Source: Paenibacillus cookii
Lineage (GTDB): Bacteria > Bacillota > Bacilli > Paenibacillales > Paenibacillaceae
Assembly (NCBI RefSeq): GCF_018333375.1
Contig: NZ_BORW01000012.1
Coordinates: 62,001 to 126,000, forward strand
DNA: 64,000 bases
Direction: 5' to 3'
Positions 62,232-64,000 of this stretch are shown piece after piece. The stretch's first letter is position 1. Each line of letters opens with the position of its first letter. The translations under genes were made by a program, and so were the position numbers. The notes beneath the pieces were generated by a model, which saw only the letters and a program-made list of their open reading frames with translations, was not told the DNA's origin and ran no database searches.

Positions 62232-62839
62232 AAATCATTGTGGGAATGTCCGGGGCGACGGGGGCCATTTTCGGGATCCGATTGCTTCAAACGTTAAGAG
62301 AGGCCGGCGTTGAAACGCACGCGGTCATTTCGCCCTGGGCGGCGGCAAACATTCAGTATGAAACCTCCTATACGTCCAAAGAAGTGGAAAAGCTTGCGGA
62401 TGCGGTCTACGGATACAAGGATTTGGGAGCGGCCATTTCCAGCGGCTCGTTCCAGGTGGATGGAATGATCGTGGCGCCGTGCAGCATGAAGACATTGGCT
62501 TCGATCCGAATGGGCTTAAGCGACAATTTGCTGACCCGGGCGGCGGACGTCATCTTGAAGGAGCGGAAAAAGCTGATCCTCCTGGTGCGCGAAACGCCGC
62601 TGAACGATATCCATCTCGAACATATGCTGGCGTTATCCCGAATGGGAACGACGATTATGCCGCCCGTCCCGGCGTTTTATAATCATCCGGCCACCATGGA
62701 CGATATGATCACGCACATTGTGGTCCGAACGGTGGATCAGCTGGGGATGCATCTGTCGACGGATAAGCGATGGCAGGGAATGAAGCGGGGGAGCCAGACC
62801 GCAGAGCAGGGAAAGCGGGAGGATTCTATCAAAAAATGA
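62228..62839 (+). CDS. ubiX: UbiX-family flavin prenyltransferase
   Basis: A 203-residue flavodoxin-like enzyme that makes prenylated FMN for UbiD. It has IIVGMSGATGAIFGIRLLQTL, then MIVAPCSMKTLASIRMGLSDNLLTRAADV, and the VRETPLNDIHLEHM motif. The start overlaps the ubiD stop (ATGA). It corresponds to BsdB; the third small subunit BsdD of B. subtilis is not seen next to it. The lysine-rich tail is slightly longer than usual. Confidence 0.93.
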   Translation: MKIIVGMSGATGAIFGIRLLQTLREAGVETHAVISPWAAANIQYETSYTSKEVEKLADAVYGYKDLGAAISSGSFQVDGMIVAPCSMKTLASIRMGLSDNLLTRAADVILKERKKLILLVRETPLNDIHLEHMLALSRMGTTIMPPVPAFYNHPATMDDMITHIVVRTVDQLGMHLSTDKRWQGMKRGSQTAEQGKREDSIKK

Positions 62840-62924
62840 TATAAATGCATCGGTTGTCTTGTCCATACCAACTCTATCACTCCGACATAGAATGAACTAT
62901 CTTTCGAAAGGAGTTGATAGAGCA

Positions 62925-63332
62925 ATGACTCAGCAACTGATCGCTTATAACGCAAGCGTGCCGACGCCGGTGACCGACGGTGTTTCCATTCCGATCCCGA
63001 TCACTCCGGCAGGCGTGGGGATTGCGCATTTCCAATTAACGGTTCCAGGCGTTCCGAATTTCGTGGATCTGAAAGCCGTGGTCGGCATCCGCGGAGATAC
63101 GGGGACGGGAAGCGTATTGTTACGTATCTTCCGGGGTACGAATGTCATCTACTATGCTCGGCAAGGCTTCGAGGCCGGATTTGAGAGATATTACCTCATT
63201 CCCGTCCAATTCACCGATGCCAACGTAGCGCCAGGCGTTCATGATTATACGCTTTCGATTGAAAACCTGACGCCCGGCACGAGCGCAACGGTCATCGGAC
63301 CGATCGCGTTCAGCGGATTCATTACGACGTAA
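62925..63332 (+). CDS. Hypothetical protein, jelly-roll/TNF-like fold possible
   Basis: A 135-residue protein without charge clusters or a signal peptide. Strands are suggested by VSIPIPITPAGVGIAHFQLTVPGVPNFVDLKAVVGI, VLLRIFRGTNVIYYARQGFEAG and VHDYTLSIENLTPGTSATVIGPIAFSGF. This pattern recalls C1q/TNF-like C-terminal domains of spore-surface glycoproteins such as BclA, but without a collagen-like region. AAAGGAG is 11 bases before the ATG at 62925. Function unknown. Confidence 0.6.
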   Translation: MTQQLIAYNASVPTPVTDGVSIPIPITPAGVGIAHFQLTVPGVPNFVDLKAVVGIRGDTGTGSVLLRIFRGTNVIYYARQGFEAGFERYYLIPVQFTDANVAPGVHDYTLSIENLTPGTSATVIGPIAFSGFITT

Positions 63333-63357
63333 TCCGTCAACGTAAAGACCCTATCCA

Positions 63358-63406
63358 CCAAGGGATTGTTCCCTCAGCAAAGCTGCGGGGGGACGGTCCT
63401 TTTTCT
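63358..63406 (+). terminator. Terminator-like hairpin after the 135-aa protein gene
   Basis: An imperfect stem with C-rich and G-rich arms (AAGGGATTGTTCCC and GGGGGGACGGTCCTT) is followed by TTTTTC. It resembles the terminator after yhgE. Confidence 0.65.
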
Positions 63407-63581
63407 TTTTTCTGAAAGATGCCGGGCTGGAAAATTCCCTTTGGAAAAGATGGAATGCCGGAACAAGCCATCGACATATATTGAGGTATTCAGCTTTATT
63501 ATGCGGGCAATCTCCGGCGCTTGCGGAAGCGGAGGCTGTCCCATCTGCTGTCATGCCAATTTTAAGGTGGAGGGTGGTTTC

Positions 63582-63971
63582 ATGGAGGTTCCGATCACGG
63601 GGTTTATGGTTCACTCGGATGACGGCTCAGGGCATTCGCACAGTCTTTTTATTACGTCCTGGGACGGGAGGCCGGTCCGAATGCATGTGCATCCGTTTGC
63701 GGGGGAGACGTCCGTCGACGTCGGGCACTATCACCGCTATGCGGGGAAAACGGACCCGGCTCCAAGCGGCGTGCAGCATGTCCATAACTATTACGTGGAA
63801 ACGACGGTGGACGATCAGCATGCGCACGTGATCAGAGGAACGACGGGACCCGCGGTTCCGCTGCCGGGAGGAGGACATTACCATCTTTTCGAAGGATATA
63901 CGACCGTAAACGGGAGAATTCCGCACGCGCACCGGTATCAGGGAAAAACGGGGAATGAAGCGGCATATTGA
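63582..63971 (+). CDS. ymaF: YmaF family protein, rich in HxH motifs
   Basis: A 129-residue protein of the YmaF type. It has the start MEVPITGFMVHSDDGSGHSH, then SWDGRPVRMHVHPF, VGHYHRYAG, PSGVQHVHNYY, DDQHAHVIRG and GGGHYHLFEG. There are seven H-x-H motifs and 15 histidines in all. The spacing suggests metal binding. The ATG at 63582 has AAGGTGGAGGG upstream; a long upstream in-frame extension is cysteine-rich and not family-like, so it is rejected. Function unproven. Confidence 0.85.
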   Translation: MEVPITGFMVHSDDGSGHSHSLFITSWDGRPVRMHVHPFAGETSVDVGHYHRYAGKTDPAPSGVQHVHNYYVETTVDDQHAHVIRGTTGPAVPLPGGGHYHLFEGYTTVNGRIPHAHRYQGKTGNEAAY

Positions 63972-64000
63972 AACAAGGAATCGATCAAATTGAGCGGCCG

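Overview
The window looks like chromosomal DNA of a spore-forming Firmicute of the Paenibacillaceae, most likely Paenibacillus. The evidence is moderately high GC with Bacillus-type ribosome binding sites (AGGAGG, frequent TTG and GTG starts), a CIRCE element before groES-groEL, an H-type small acid-soluble spore protein, a SleB-type spore cortex hydrolase, an S-layer-homology protein, and the gene order tsaE-tsaB-rimI-tsaD / ydiF / moaC / tatA-tatC / groES-groEL, which matches the ydiB-to-groEL block of Bacillus subtilis. I saw no rRNA, tRNA, CRISPR array, insertion sequence or prophage. Everything here is inferred from reading the sequence; no database search was run.

Layout. 1-5.8 kb: a cut-off 2-hydroxyacid dehydrogenase, an ABC exporter, an RNA 2',3'-cyclic phosphodiesterase, a SleB-like hydrolase, a metallo-beta-lactamase-fold hydrolase and a ferritin-like protein. 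5.8-12.8 kb: an MGDG-synthase-family glycosyltransferase, a TetR/YhgE pair with shared operator-like sites, a 5'-truncated MFS remnant, a TMEM175-type channel that appears to start at CTG, and an SLH protein. 13.2-17.8 kb: the large subunit of glutamate synthase, without its small subunit. 18-20.8 kb: an XRE repressor facing a PilZ-like gene across repeated TGTATC boxes, then an LCP-family gene behind a structured G-rich leader. 21-27.5 kb: an ABC-2 transporter pair, an M23 peptidase/bactofilin pair, cardiolipin synthase, YnfA and a YitT-family protein.

27.5-31.2 kb is a non-homologous end-joining module: Ku, a ligase and a polymerase as two separate LigD halves. It diverges from a small protein gene and sspH, and both arms have sigma-G/F-like promoters, which fits DNA repair and protection in the dormant spore. 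33.5-44.8 kb is a sulfur-salvage cluster: a LysR regulator, then a cystine-type ABC transporter (binding protein, two permeases, ATPase), two luciferase-like monooxygenases, an M20 deacylase, a sarcosine-oxidase-like flavoenzyme, a DinB-family protein, an NtaA/SnaA-type monooxygenase and an FMN reductase. It resembles the B. subtilis ytmI operon but has a different enzyme set. A GNAT acetyltransferase diverges from the regulator.

45-47.5 kb holds a frameshifted DUF2785 gene, a DUF4256 gene and an alpha/beta hydrolase. 47.6-58.6 kb is the conserved housekeeping block: t6A tRNA modification genes, a dense cluster of DnaA boxes between tsaD and ydiF, 5-formyltetrahydrofolate cyclo-ligase, moaC-mogA, tatA-tatC and groES-groEL. 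59-64 kb carries small genes (YwbE and others), a LysR/UbiD/UbiX decarboxylase locus of the bsd type, and two possible surface or metal-binding proteins, one of the HxH-rich YmaF family.
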